Source of the DNA: JAAFHS01 sp031396505
Lineage (GTDB): Bacteria > Pseudomonadota > Alphaproteobacteria > Rhodobacterales > Rhodobacteraceae
NCBI GenBank assembly: GCA_031396505.1
Contig: JANNKX010000413.1
Location: 1 to 9,538, forward strand
DNA length: 9,538 nt
Direction of reading: 5' to 3'
Part shown: positions 1 to 5,611 of the stretch, in pieces
Layout of the letters: the number at the start of each line of letters is the position of its first letter
Position numbering within the stretch: position 1 is the stretch's first letter
Notes under the pieces: model-generated
Database searches by the model: none
What the model was told of the DNA's origin: nothing
What the model saw: the letters and a program-made list of their open reading frames with translations, nothing else
Program-made: the position numbers and the translations under genes

Positions 1-152
1 GCGGCTAGCGCGGGTGGCGAGCTCACACGGTGACGTTCCGGCAGACGCGGCGCTTGACTAGCTTACTTGCGCGCCAGTAGAGTAGCAACCGCCTGGGAGG
101 AACCATGACCGCAATCATGCAGGGAGTCCGGATCCTCGAAGTAGCCGAGCAC
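1..152 (+). other. Foreign-looking leader: 5' end of a CaiB/BaiF CoA-transferase-like gene
   Basis: The first 16 codons from 105 read MTAIMQGVRILEVAEH. This is the typical start of actinobacterial (mycobacterial-type) family III CoA-transferases, where it normally continues with TFVPAA and an ADWGA motif. Here it switches at about 150-158 to the interior of AMP nucleosidase. Codons such as GTC, CTC and GTA in this stretch differ from the CTG/GTG-rich genes downstream. The upstream DNA has stops in this reading frame (6-8 and 78-80), so no N-terminal half of AMP nucleosidase is present. The family match is from memory and covers only 16 residues. The stretch may be an assembly chimera or a real recombination scar. 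Confidence 0.55.
54..83 (+). promoter_or_regulatory. Putative sigma-70/SigA-type promoter
   Basis: A -35 like TTGACT (54-59) is separated by 18 bases from TAGAGT (78-83), which fits the TANNNT -10 form common in actinobacteria. It lies about 20 bases upstream of the ATG at 105. It probably belongs to the same foreign segment as the CoA-transferase-like start. The call rests on motif matching only. Confidence 0.35.
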
Positions 153-917
153 AACACCAGTTTTGTGGCGACCGGAAACGCCGAGATCACGACGGGTGAT
201 GAACCCCTGCTGCATCCGGCCAAGATGCCACAGATGCCGACATACCATCTGAAACGGCGGGGCGGGCAGGGCATTACGCTGGTCAATATCGGTGTGGGGC
301 CATCGAATGCGAAAACCGCAACCGACCATATCGCGGTGCTGCGCCCGCATGCATGGCTAATGGTGGGACATTGCGCGGGCCTGCGCAATTCGCAGTCATT
401 GGGCGATTTCGTGCTGGCCCATGCCTATCTGCGCGAGGACCATGTGCTGGATGATGATCTGCCGATCTGGGTGCCGATCCCGGCGCTGGCCGAGATTCAG
501 ATCGCGCTGGAAGATGCGGTGGAAAGCGTGACCAAACTGGAAGGGTATGAACTGAAGCGGATCATGCGCACGGGCACGGTGGCAACGATTGACAACCGCA
601 ACTGGGAGTTGCGCGACCATTCCGGCCCGGTGCAGCGGTTGTCGCAATCGCGGGCCGTGGCACTGGATATGGAATCGGCGACCATTGCGGCGAACGGATT
701 CCGGTTTCGGGTGCCCTATGGCACCTTGCTGTGCGTGTCGGACAAGCCACTGCATGGCGAGTTGAAATTGCCGGGGATGGCGTCCGACTTTTACAAGACA
801 CAAGTGGCGCGGCACCTGCAAATCGGGATCGCCGCGATGGAGGCGTTGCGCGAGATGCCGCTGGAACGCATCCACAGCCGCAAGTTGCGCAGCTTTGAAG
901 AGACGGCTTTCCTGTGA
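105..917 (+). CDS. amn: AMP nucleosidase, catalytic domain only, with a foreign N-terminus
   Basis: AMP nucleosidase hydrolyses AMP to adenine and ribose 5-phosphate in the cytoplasm. From about residue 18 (TSFVATGN) to the end, the 270-residue product matches the C-terminal half of proteobacterial Amn, a nucleoside-phosphorylase-fold domain. Visible motifs are PQMPTYHLK (42-50), NIGVGPSNAKT (61-71), MVGHCAGLR (86-94), DMESAT (188-193) and VSDKPLHGE (211-219), whose Asp fits the catalytic acid of this fold. Full-length Amn is about 480-490 residues, so roughly the first 220 are missing. In their place are 16-17 residues resembling a CoA-transferase start. The ATG at 105 has a GGAGG site (96-100) and stops lie upstream in frame. 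If the join is real, the protein lacks the N-terminal domain and its activity or regulation is uncertain; otherwise the true gene extends beyond a misassembly. The catalytic-domain identification is firm, but the start is not trustworthy as native. Confidence 0.85.
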   Translation: MTAIMQGVRILEVAEHNTSFVATGNAEITTGDEPLLHPAKMPQMPTYHLKRRGGQGITLVNIGVGPSNAKTATDHIAVLRPHAWLMVGHCAGLRNSQSLGDFVLAHAYLREDHVLDDDLPIWVPIPALAEIQIALEDAVESVTKLEGYELKRIMRTGTVATIDNRNWELRDHSGPVQRLSQSRAVALDMESATIAANGFRFRVPYGTLLCVSDKPLHGELKLPGMASDFYKTQVARHLQIGIAAMEALREMPLERIHSRKLRSFEETAFL

Positions 918-1082
918 CGGAAGGGAAATTGCAGGGCGAAATACGGGGAAATCCGCTGAAACGGGGTGATTTCTTGGCCAAAAGGGGTTGATTTGCGCGT
1001 CAAAAACCTGTGTTTGGCCCCACAAACCTTTTGGCAGAAAAGCCAGACCCGCAAACCTGCGGAACAGCACAGGGGACTGATG

Positions 1083-1373
1083 ATGACAATGAAACCGATG
1101 ACCAAGACCCAACTGGTGGCCGCTGTGGCCGACGCGATGGGTGGGGACAAGAAAACCGCAGGTGCCGCACTGGACGCGATTGCCGAAGTTGTGGCGCGCG
1201 AAGTGGCAGCCGGTGGTACGGTCACGCTGCCAGGTCTGGGCAAGATGGCCTGCAAGGCGCGCCCGGAACGCATGGTGCGCAACCCGGCAACGGGTGAGAC
1301 GATGAGCAAGCCCGCTGACAAGCAGGTCAAATTCGCGATTGCAAAATCGTTGAAAGACAGCGTGAACGGCTAA
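1083..1373 (+). CDS. HU-family DNA-binding protein
   Basis: This small basic protein of about 96 residues belongs to the HU/IHF family, dimeric nucleoid proteins that bend and compact DNA. The N-terminal helices (MTKTQLVAAVADAMG, about 6-20) are followed by the dimerisation region and a GTVTLPGLGKM strand turn (45-55). The DNA-binding arm carries RPERMVRNPATGE (60-72), including the RNPxTG signature whose Pro intercalates between bases. The C-terminus (AIAKSLKDSVNG) closes the fold. Possible starts are ATG at 1080, 1083 and 1089. I prefer 1083 because it lies 6 bases after AGGGGA (1071-1076). An open frame extends upstream to 966, but that part has no HU homology and would not fit the family's usual 90-100 residues. 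The gene is monocistronic, with a terminator 28 bases after its stop. Which paralogue this is cannot be settled. Confidence 0.92.
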   Translation: MTMKPMTKTQLVAAVADAMGGDKKTAGAALDAIAEVVAREVAAGGTVTLPGLGKMACKARPERMVRNPATGETMSKPADKQVKFAIAKSLKDSVNG

Positions 1374-1401
1374 TTCGCGCGTCGCCACGGACACGGAAAG
1401 G

Positions 1402-1426
1402 GCCACCCCGCGCGGGTGGCTTTTTT
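1402..1426 (+). terminator. Rho-independent terminator of the HU gene
   Basis: A perfect 7-base-pair GC-rich stem, GCCACCC (1402-1408) and GGGTGGC (1414-1420), with a 5-base loop is followed directly by six T (1421-1426). A short AAAGG upstream can extend the stem into the T tract. It sits 28 bases past the HU stop codon. Confidence 0.9.
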
Positions 1427-1497
1427 CATTCAGGGGCGGTCTTGCGGGCAGCGGGCTTTCCTGAAAGGGTCCGCAACTGGCAAGGCATGGATCAGAT

Positions 1498-2367
1498 GTG
1501 GCGTTGACGACAATCCTGATGGGGCTGGCTTTCGCGTTGATGTGGTCATCGGCGTTTGCGACGGCACATATTATCGTGGCCGAGGTGCCGCCGTTCATGA
1601 CACTGACGTTGCGGTTTGCGATTTCGGGCGGGATTGCGATCACGGTGGCGCGGCTGTTGGGGCAAGACTGGCGTCTGACGCGGGCGCAGATGATGGCGGT
1701 CGTGGTGTTCGGCATCTGCCAGAATGCGCTGTATCTGGGGCTGAATTTCGTGGCGCTGCAGTGGATACCGGCATCGGTGGCGGCGATCATCGCATCGACG
1801 ATGCCGTTGATCGTGGCGGCATTGGGCTGGGCGTTCCGGGGGGAACGGGTATCGCGGCTGGGCCTTGCGGGGCTGGTGGCGGGGTTTGTCGGGGTGATCC
1901 TGATCATGGGTACGCGGGTGCAGGGCGGGGTTGATCCGGCAGGCATTGCGTTGTGCGTGGTCGCGGCCCTTGCGCTGGCGGTGGCGACGCTGGCGGTGCG
2001 GGGGGCATCAACGGGGGGGAACCTGCTGATGATCGTGGGGATGCAGATGGTGGTAGGGGCGTTGGTTCTGGCACCCGTGGCAGTGATGTTCGAGGTGCCA
2101 CCCACGACGGTCAGCATGGCCGTGATCATGGCCTTTGCCTATCAGATCATCGTGCCGGGGCTGGCGGCCACGCTGATCTGGTTTGCGCTGGTGGCGCGGA
2201 TCGGCGCGGTCAGGGCGGCGGCGTTCCATTTCCTGAACCCGTTCTTTGGTGTGGCGGTCGCCGCGGCGCTGCTGGGCGAAAGGCTGGGGGCGCTGGATAT
2301 TGTCGGTGTGGCCATCGTGATGGCGGGCATTCTGGCGGTGCAATTGGCGCGGGCGCGGGCGGCATAG
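1498..2367 (+). CDS. EamA/DMT-family transporter
   Basis: This is a 289-residue integral membrane protein of the drug/metabolite transporter superfamily, with two EamA repeats of about five helices each. The first begins with LMGLAFALMWSSAFATAHIIV, the usual first helix with its W-S-S-A-F motif. The second starts near residue 145 (GIALCVVAALALAVATLAVRG) and ends with the conserved FHFLNPFFGVAVAAALLGERL segment followed by a last hydrophobic helix. Such proteins usually export metabolites or amino acids; the substrate cannot be read from sequence. The start used is GTG at 1498; an in-frame ATG at 1519 would remove seven residues. Neither has a strong ribosome-binding site. The next gene begins 19 bases after the stop, suggesting co-transcription, though no functional link to it is obvious. 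Confidence 0.88.
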   Translation: MALTTILMGLAFALMWSSAFATAHIIVAEVPPFMTLTLRFAISGGIAITVARLLGQDWRLTRAQMMAVVVFGICQNALYLGLNFVALQWIPASVAAIIASTMPLIVAALGWAFRGERVSRLGLAGLVAGFVGVILIMGTRVQGGVDPAGIALCVVAALALAVATLAVRGASTGGNLLMIVGMQMVVGALVLAPVAVMFEVPPTTVSMAVIMAFAYQIIVPGLAATLIWFALVARIGAVRAAAFHFLNPFFGVAVAAALLGERLGALDIVGVAIVMAGILAVQLARARAA

Positions 2368-2386
2368 CCGTTCACGGAAGGTTGCA

Positions 2387-3136
2387 GTGACACGTGATAT
2401 GGCCATCGGGCATAGCGCCGTCATGGAGATTTTGCTTGGATATGTCGCGGGGCTGTTGACCCTGATGAACCCCTGCGTGCTGCCGGTGTTGCCCATTGTG
2501 CTTGCGACCGCGTTGCAGGCGCATCGGCTGGGCCCGGTGGCGTTGGCGACGGGCATGTCGATTGCGTTTGTGACGCTGGGCCTTGGGGTTGCGGTGCTGG
2601 GACGGACGATCGGGCTTTCGACGGATACGCTGGCCGATGCGGCGGCGGTGGTGATGGTGGTGTTCGGCCTTGTGCTGCTGGTGCCGCGCTTGAATGCAGG
2701 CTTCGCCTTTGCCACGGCGGGGATCGCGGCCCAGGCCGATGCAGGCATCGACCGCGTCGATCGCAACGGGCTGGGCGGGCAGTTTCTGGGCGGCGCACTG
2801 CTGGGCGCGGTGTGGAGCCCTTGCGTCGGCCCGACGCTGGGGGGTGCCATATCGCTGGCGTCACAGGGGCAAAGCCTGTTGTGGGCCGGGGCGGTGATGA
2901 CCGCCTTCGCGGCAGGTGTTTCGACGATCATTCTGGCGCTGGGTTACGGCGCGCGGGCCGCGTTGCAGCGGCGGCGCGCCCTGATGCAGCGTATCGCCGC
3001 AAAGGCAAAGCCGATCATGGGTGTGGTGTTTGTGGCGGTGGGTCTGATGATCCTGTTCCGCGTGCATCACATGATCCAGACATGGCTGATCGGGGTGCTG
3101 CCCTATTGGCTGCAAGACTTTTCCGTATCTCTTTGA
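2387..3136 (+). CDS. CcdA/DsbD-type transmembrane thiol-disulfide electron carrier
   Basis: The product (249 residues, about six membrane helices) belongs to the CcdA/DsbD-beta family, which moves electrons from cytoplasmic thioredoxin across the inner membrane to periplasmic thiol proteins. The two redox cysteines lie in the expected motifs, LMNPCVLPVLP (Cys30) and WSPCVGPT (Cys146), each in the first helix of a three-helix repeat. A non-conserved loop (about 101-130) joins the repeats. GTG at 2387 has a good GGAAGG site five bases upstream (2376-2381). The family's usual N-terminus begins at the in-frame ATG at 2423 (MEILLGYVAG), so the first 12 residues may not be native; ATG at 2399 is a third option. 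The thioredoxin gene begins 13 bases after the stop, which marks the pair as a split DsbD-like system. Cytochrome c maturation is another possible destination of the electrons. Confidence 0.88.
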   Translation: MTRDMAIGHSAVMEILLGYVAGLLTLMNPCVLPVLPIVLATALQAHRLGPVALATGMSIAFVTLGLGVAVLGRTIGLSTDTLADAAAVVMVVFGLVLLVPRLNAGFAFATAGIAAQADAGIDRVDRNGLGGQFLGGALLGAVWSPCVGPTLGGAISLASQGQSLLWAGAVMTAFAAGVSTIILALGYGARAALQRRRALMQRIAAKAKPIMGVVFVAVGLMILFRVHHMIQTWLIGVLPYWLQDFSVSL

Positions 3137-3141
3137 AGGAG
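3136..3141 (+). promoter_or_regulatory. Ribosome-binding site of the thioredoxin gene
   Basis: AAGGAG overlaps the last base of the CcdA stop codon and lies eight bases before ATG 3150. It supports translational linkage of the CcdA-thioredoxin pair and fixes the thioredoxin start. Confidence 0.75.
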
Positions 3142-3149
3142 CCTCTCTG

Positions 3150-3557
3150 ATGCAACGTCGCCACTTTTTGATCCTGACCGGCCTTGCCGGGCTTGCCGCC
3201 TCCGCCGCACATGCGGCCGAACCCGCCGCCTATTCCGCCGAACTGGTGGCGGGCGCGCTGGCCGACGGCAAGACCGTGCTGATCGACTTTTCCGCCAGCT
3301 GGTGCCCAAGCTGCCAGACGCAGGGCCGCCTCATCGAACGCCTGCGCGCCGAAAACCCGGCCTATGACGCCGCGATTACCTTTGTCGAGGCGGATTGGGA
3401 TACATACCAGGACACCGAACTGGCCACGCGCTATAACGTGACCAGCCGGGGGTCGTTGGTTGTGCTGCGCGGCGATGCCGTTATTGCGCAGACCAGCACG
3501 CATGGCACCGAGGACGAACTCCGCGCCCTGTTGGATCAGGCCGCCAGCGCCGCCTGA
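3150..3557 (+). CDS. Secreted thioredoxin-fold protein, partner of CcdA
   Basis: This 135-residue protein has an N-terminal signal (MQRRHFLILTGLAGLAASAA then HAAEPA) containing the RRxFL core of a twin-arginine signal and a likely AHA cleavage site near residue 22. The mature part is a thioredoxin fold: VLIDFSASWCPSC (43-55) with active-site Cys52 and Cys55, then a strand FVEADWDTYQD and a region like the cis-Pro loop in which RGS stands where thioredoxin has a T-P or similar pair. It resembles the DsbD C-terminal (gamma) domain and probably accepts electrons from the CcdA protein encoded just upstream to reduce periplasmic disulfides. Its Ala codons are mostly GCC (20 of 27 by hand count), whereas the genes before it favour GCG. 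The last 22 bases overlap the convergent GST gene. Confidence 0.87.
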   Translation: MQRRHFLILTGLAGLAASAAHAAEPAAYSAELVAGALADGKTVLIDFSASWCPSCQTQGRLIERLRAENPAYDAAITFVEADWDTYQDTELATRYNVTSRGSLVVLRGDAVIAQTSTHGTEDELRALLDQAASAA

Positions 3558-4153
3558 AACCGGATATCATCGGCCTGCGTTTGCGCCTGCGCAGGCCGCG
3601 CCTGACAGCGCGCGACCCAATCGCGGATCAAGGGATCATCGGGCATGGCATCCTTGAACCACGCATAGGGCGAATGCACCAGAATATCGGTAGCAGAAAA
3701 CGTATCACCCAACAGCCATGGCCCCTTTGACAGCGCGTTTTGCAGGCGCGTCGTCACTTCGGTATGGCTGCGGAAGGTGGCCGTCAGGTAAGGGTGATCA
3801 AGGCCCGCCGCCTGACAGACCAAGGCTGGTTCCATCATGCTGCCATACCATGACAACCACATCAGATAGGCCCCGCGCGTCGCATCACCGGGTTGCGGGC
3901 CAAGGCCCGCTGCCGGGAAGATATCCGTCAGATAGACCATGATCGCGGCGGTTTCGGTGATCATCATATCATCATCCATCAACACAGGCGCTTTGCCTTC
4001 GGGATGCGGATTGGTGGGGTCGCGGCGGCCCGTGCCGTCGTGGCGTGCGATATCCACCGGCGTGATCGCAATGAAGTCGGCGATGCCCATTTCATGGATC
4101 AGGGTCACGATGCGCGATGACCGCGACTGCGGGGCGTGAAACAGGGTCAGCAT
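3536..4153 (-). CDS. Glutathione S-transferase-like protein
   Basis: The 205-residue product matches the cytosolic GST fold, which conjugates glutathione to electrophiles or reduces peroxides. The N-terminal thioredoxin-like domain (1 to about 80) begins MLTLFHAPQSRSSR, with Ser residues near 10-13 as candidate catalytic residues. It contains NPHPEGKAPVL (48-58), with the cis-Pro, and ETAAIMVYL (67-75), where Glu67-Thr68 fits the glutathione-binding E-S/T pair. The helical C-terminal domain carries GPWLLGDTFSATDILV (144-159), the usual GST signature with its N-capping box. ATG at 4153 is chosen because AAGGAG lies about six bases upstream and the domain starts there; a longer open frame to 4345 adds residues unrelated to GSTs. 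The gene is divergent from a YafY-type regulator, its likely controller. The substrate is unknown. Confidence 0.9.
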   Translation of the reverse strand: MLTLFHAPQSRSSRIVTLIHEMGIADFIAITPVDIARHDGTGRRDPTNPHPEGKAPVLMDDDMMITETAAIMVYLTDIFPAAGLGPQPGDATRGAYLMWLSWYGSMMEPALVCQAAGLDHPYLTATFRSHTEVTTRLQNALSKGPWLLGDTFSATDILVHSPYAWFKDAMPDDPLIRDWVARCQARPAQAQTQADDIRFQAALAA

Positions 4154-4162
4154 GACAATCTC

Positions 4163-4191
4163 CTTGTGTTGCGTCATGGCCCGTTTATGAT
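4163..4191 (+). promoter_or_regulatory. Putative promoter of the WYL regulator gene
   Basis: A good -10 box TATGAT (4186-4191) is preceded, with about 16-17 bases between, by a weak TTGTGT/CTTGTG -35 (4163-4169). Transcription would start near 4198, giving a short leader of about 26 bases that contains the tandem repeat at 4201-4220. Confidence 0.4.
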
Positions 4192-4200
4192 CCATTCGTC

Positions 4201-4220
4201 CTGACAGTTTCCGGCAGTAT
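4201..4220. promoter_or_regulatory. Tandem 10-base repeat, possible operator of the WYL regulator
   Basis: CTGACAGTTT (4201-4210) is followed directly by CCGGCAGTAT (4211-4220), matching at 7 of 10 positions. The 10-base period puts both copies on one face of the helix. The repeat lies just after the likely start of the regulator transcript and near the -35 expected for the GST gene, so one bound protein could affect both. This is inference from position and periodicity. Confidence 0.3.
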
Positions 4221-4223
4221 CCC

Positions 4224-4928
4224 ATGGCCCGTGCCGACCGTCTTTTGCGATTGATCGACACCATACGCCGCCTGCCGCAACCGATCACCGCCGCGCGTCT
4301 GGCGGATGAAACGGGCGTGTCCGCGCGCAGCCTGTACCGCGACATCGCATCGCTGCGGGCGTCCGGCGCACGGATCGAGGGGGCGGCAGGCCTTGGTTAT
4401 ACCCTGACCGAGGACCCTGCCCTGCCACCCCAGATGTTCACCCGGCTGGAGGTGGAGGCCTTGATGCTGGGGCTGGCCGAGGTGCGGCTTTCGGGTGATC
4501 CGGACCTTGCCCGCGCGGCGGAAATGGCCGGGGCCAAGATCACGGCCACCCTGCCCGAACGCGTGCAGCGGCAGGCGGTTCACGCGGTGCAGCAGACCTA
4601 TCGATTTGAAAGACGCGCGCCGCCACCGGCGCATCTGGGGCTGATCCGCGAGGCGGCATGGGATGAACGCGCACTGGATATCACCTACCGCGACCGGGAT
4701 GATGTGCCATCGGCGCGGCGCATTCTGCCGCTGTCGGTGGTGTTTCTGGACCGGTCGCTGATGTGCCTTGCATGGTGCGGCTTGCGGCAGGATTTCCGGC
4801 GGTTTCATCTGCACCGGATGGACAGTGTGACATTGACCGATGAAAGTTTCCGCCCGCGCCGGGTGCCCATGCTGCGCGATTTTCTGCGCCAGTTAAAAGG
4901 TGAAACTTCACCGGGGCCGCCCGCGTAA
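4224..4928 (+). CDS. YafY-type transcriptional regulator (HTH + WYL)
   Basis: This 234-residue DNA-binding protein has an N-terminal HTH_11 domain (about 5-60: RLLRLIDTIRRL, then AARLADETGVSARSLYRDIASL as the recognition helix-turn-helix, then the wing GAAGLGYTL). A linker LPPQMFTRLEVEALMLGL typical of YafY follows, then a WYL domain (about 140-205) with LMCLAWCGLRQDFRRFHLHRMDSV. The WYL domain is a ligand-sensing SH3-like fold, and the signature Trp-Tyr-Leu is here degenerate. ATG at 4224 suits the family's usual start, though no strong ribosome-binding site precedes it. The SRPBCC gene follows 22 bases after the stop and the GST gene is divergent, so it probably regulates itself and both neighbours. 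The ligand is unknown; repression or activation cannot be told apart from sequence. Confidence 0.9.
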   Translation: MARADRLLRLIDTIRRLPQPITAARLADETGVSARSLYRDIASLRASGARIEGAAGLGYTLTEDPALPPQMFTRLEVEALMLGLAEVRLSGDPDLARAAEMAGAKITATLPERVQRQAVHAVQQTYRFERRAPPPAHLGLIREAAWDERALDITYRDRDDVPSARRILPLSVVFLDRSLMCLAWCGLRQDFRRFHLHRMDSVTLTDESFRPRRVPMLRDFLRQLKGETSPGPPA

Positions 4929-4950
4929 CTGCGTCAAAAGGGGATGGGCC

Positions 4951-5424
4951 ATGGCCGGACGTGCATTTCACATCATCACGACATGGCGCGTCACGGCGCG
5001 GGTGGACACTGTTGCCGCCATTCTGACAGACGCAGAATCCCTGCCCTGCTGGTGGCCGGAGGTTTATCTGTCGGCCAGCATCATCGCCCCCGGCGGTGCC
5101 CGCAACATCGGGCGCAAGGTGGCGGTTCGGTCAAAGGGCAAACTGCCCTATCACATCAACTGGACGGCGGAATTGCTGTCCGCCGATCTGCCCCACACTT
5201 GGGAAATCGCGGCCAGCGGTGATCTGACGGGGCGGGGGGTCTGGACGTTACAGCAGGAAGGCGCGGTGACGGTGGCGCGCTATGATTGGCGCGTCAACGC
5301 CGACCGCCCGCTGTTCCGCATCCTGTCACCATTGCTGGCATCGGTGTTTGCGTGGAACCATCGCTGGGCGATGGCACGGGGTGAGGAAGGGTTGGCGCGC
5401 GAAGTGCTGCGACGGGCTGGGTAG
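4951..5424 (+). CDS. SRPBCC-family (polyketide cyclase/START-like) protein
   Basis: The 157-residue product fits the SRPBCC fold, a helix-grip with a deep hydrophobic ligand pocket. It opens with a strand (FHIITTWRVTARVDTVAAILTDAESLPCWWPEV, about 6-38), which is the usual W-x-V-x-A-P/D entry and the first two helices. Strands around GRKVAVRSKG, YHINWTAELLSADLPHTWEIAASGDLTGRGVWTLQQ and VTVARYDWRVN follow, then a C-terminal helix (about 125-155) closing the pocket. It has no signal peptide. ATG at 4951 is supported by AAGGGGA (4938-4944); the open frame starting at 4900 overlaps the regulator gene and adds unrelated residues. Its position behind the regulator suggests control by it. Members bind lipids or aromatic compounds or modify them, but no catalytic residues can be assigned here. 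Confidence 0.85.
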   Translation: MAGRAFHIITTWRVTARVDTVAAILTDAESLPCWWPEVYLSASIIAPGGARNIGRKVAVRSKGKLPYHINWTAELLSADLPHTWEIAASGDLTGRGVWTLQQEGAVTVARYDWRVNADRPLFRILSPLLASVFAWNHRWAMARGEEGLAREVLRRAG

Positions 5425-5491
5425 GGTTTCCCCCGGGATGAGGAAATCTTTCGAATGTCTTAACATGACCCCGTTCTGAAAATCTATCTAT

Positions 5492-5505
5492 TTGTTATAC
5501 AACAA
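5492..5505. promoter_or_regulatory. Candidate GntR (FadR/FCD-type) operator
   Basis: TTGTT (5492-5496) and AACAA (5501-5505) form a perfect inverted repeat around ATAC. Bases 5492-5502 fit TNGTNNNACNA, the pattern shared by several FCD-subfamily GntR regulators. It lies 107 bases before the HisD-like gene, a class often under such control. No GntR gene is in the window. Confidence 0.4.
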
Positions 5506-5513
5506 GAAAGTCA

Positions 5514-5535
5514 AAAATTGACAGCCGTCAATTTT
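5514..5535. repeat. Perfect 9-base inverted repeat upstream of the HisD-like gene
   Basis: AAAATTGAC (5514-5522) and GTCAATTTT (5527-5535) are exact reverse complements separated by AGCC. A third half-site GTCAA occurs at 5510-5514. The left arm holds the start of a perfect TTGACA -35 hexamer (5518-5523), although no convincing -10 lies 17 bases on (GAATCG). It may be an operator over a promoter or an RNA hairpin in the leader. Confidence 0.6.
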
Positions 5536-5560
5536 CACCGGAATCGCACGGCACGGCTGT
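5521..5560. repeat. 8-base inverted repeat overlapping the previous one
   Basis: ACAGCCGT (5521-5528) and ACGGCTGT (5553-5560) are exact reverse complements with 24 bases between them. The left arm occupies the loop and inner stem of the 5514-5535 repeat, so as RNA the two hairpins could not form together. No T tract follows, so it is not an evident terminator. Confidence 0.45.
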
Positions 5561-5611
5561 TCAGTCCCCTCCATCTTGCTATGCTGCACCGAACTTGATG
5601 GAGCATCTTGC

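Noticed and set aside
1012..1027. GTTTG/CAAAC inverted repeat upstream of the HU gene
   Set aside because: Arms of five bases with a six-base spacer are expected by chance, and no promoter boxes align with it.
966..1082. A 38-39 residue N-terminal extension of the HU protein
   Set aside because: The added residues do not match HU proteins, the first start lacks a ribosome-binding site, and AGGGGA at 1071-1076 favours the ATG at 1083.
396..2129. A 577-residue open frame on the minus strand across amn, HU and the EamA gene
   Set aside because: It covers three well-supported plus-strand genes and the HU terminator, and its product is low-complexity (Ala/Thr/Arg/Pro-rich, then His/Arg/Gln-rich) with no recognisable domain.
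2008..2931. A 307-residue open frame on the minus strand
   Set aside because: It is antisense to the EamA and CcdA genes, has a Ser/Pro/Arg-rich composition and no domain; it reflects high GC at third positions of the real genes.
4154..4345. A 64-residue N-terminal extension of the GST protein
   Set aside because: It would overlap the divergent regulator gene and the shared promoter region, adds residues not found in GSTs, and ATG 4153 has a good ribosome-binding site.
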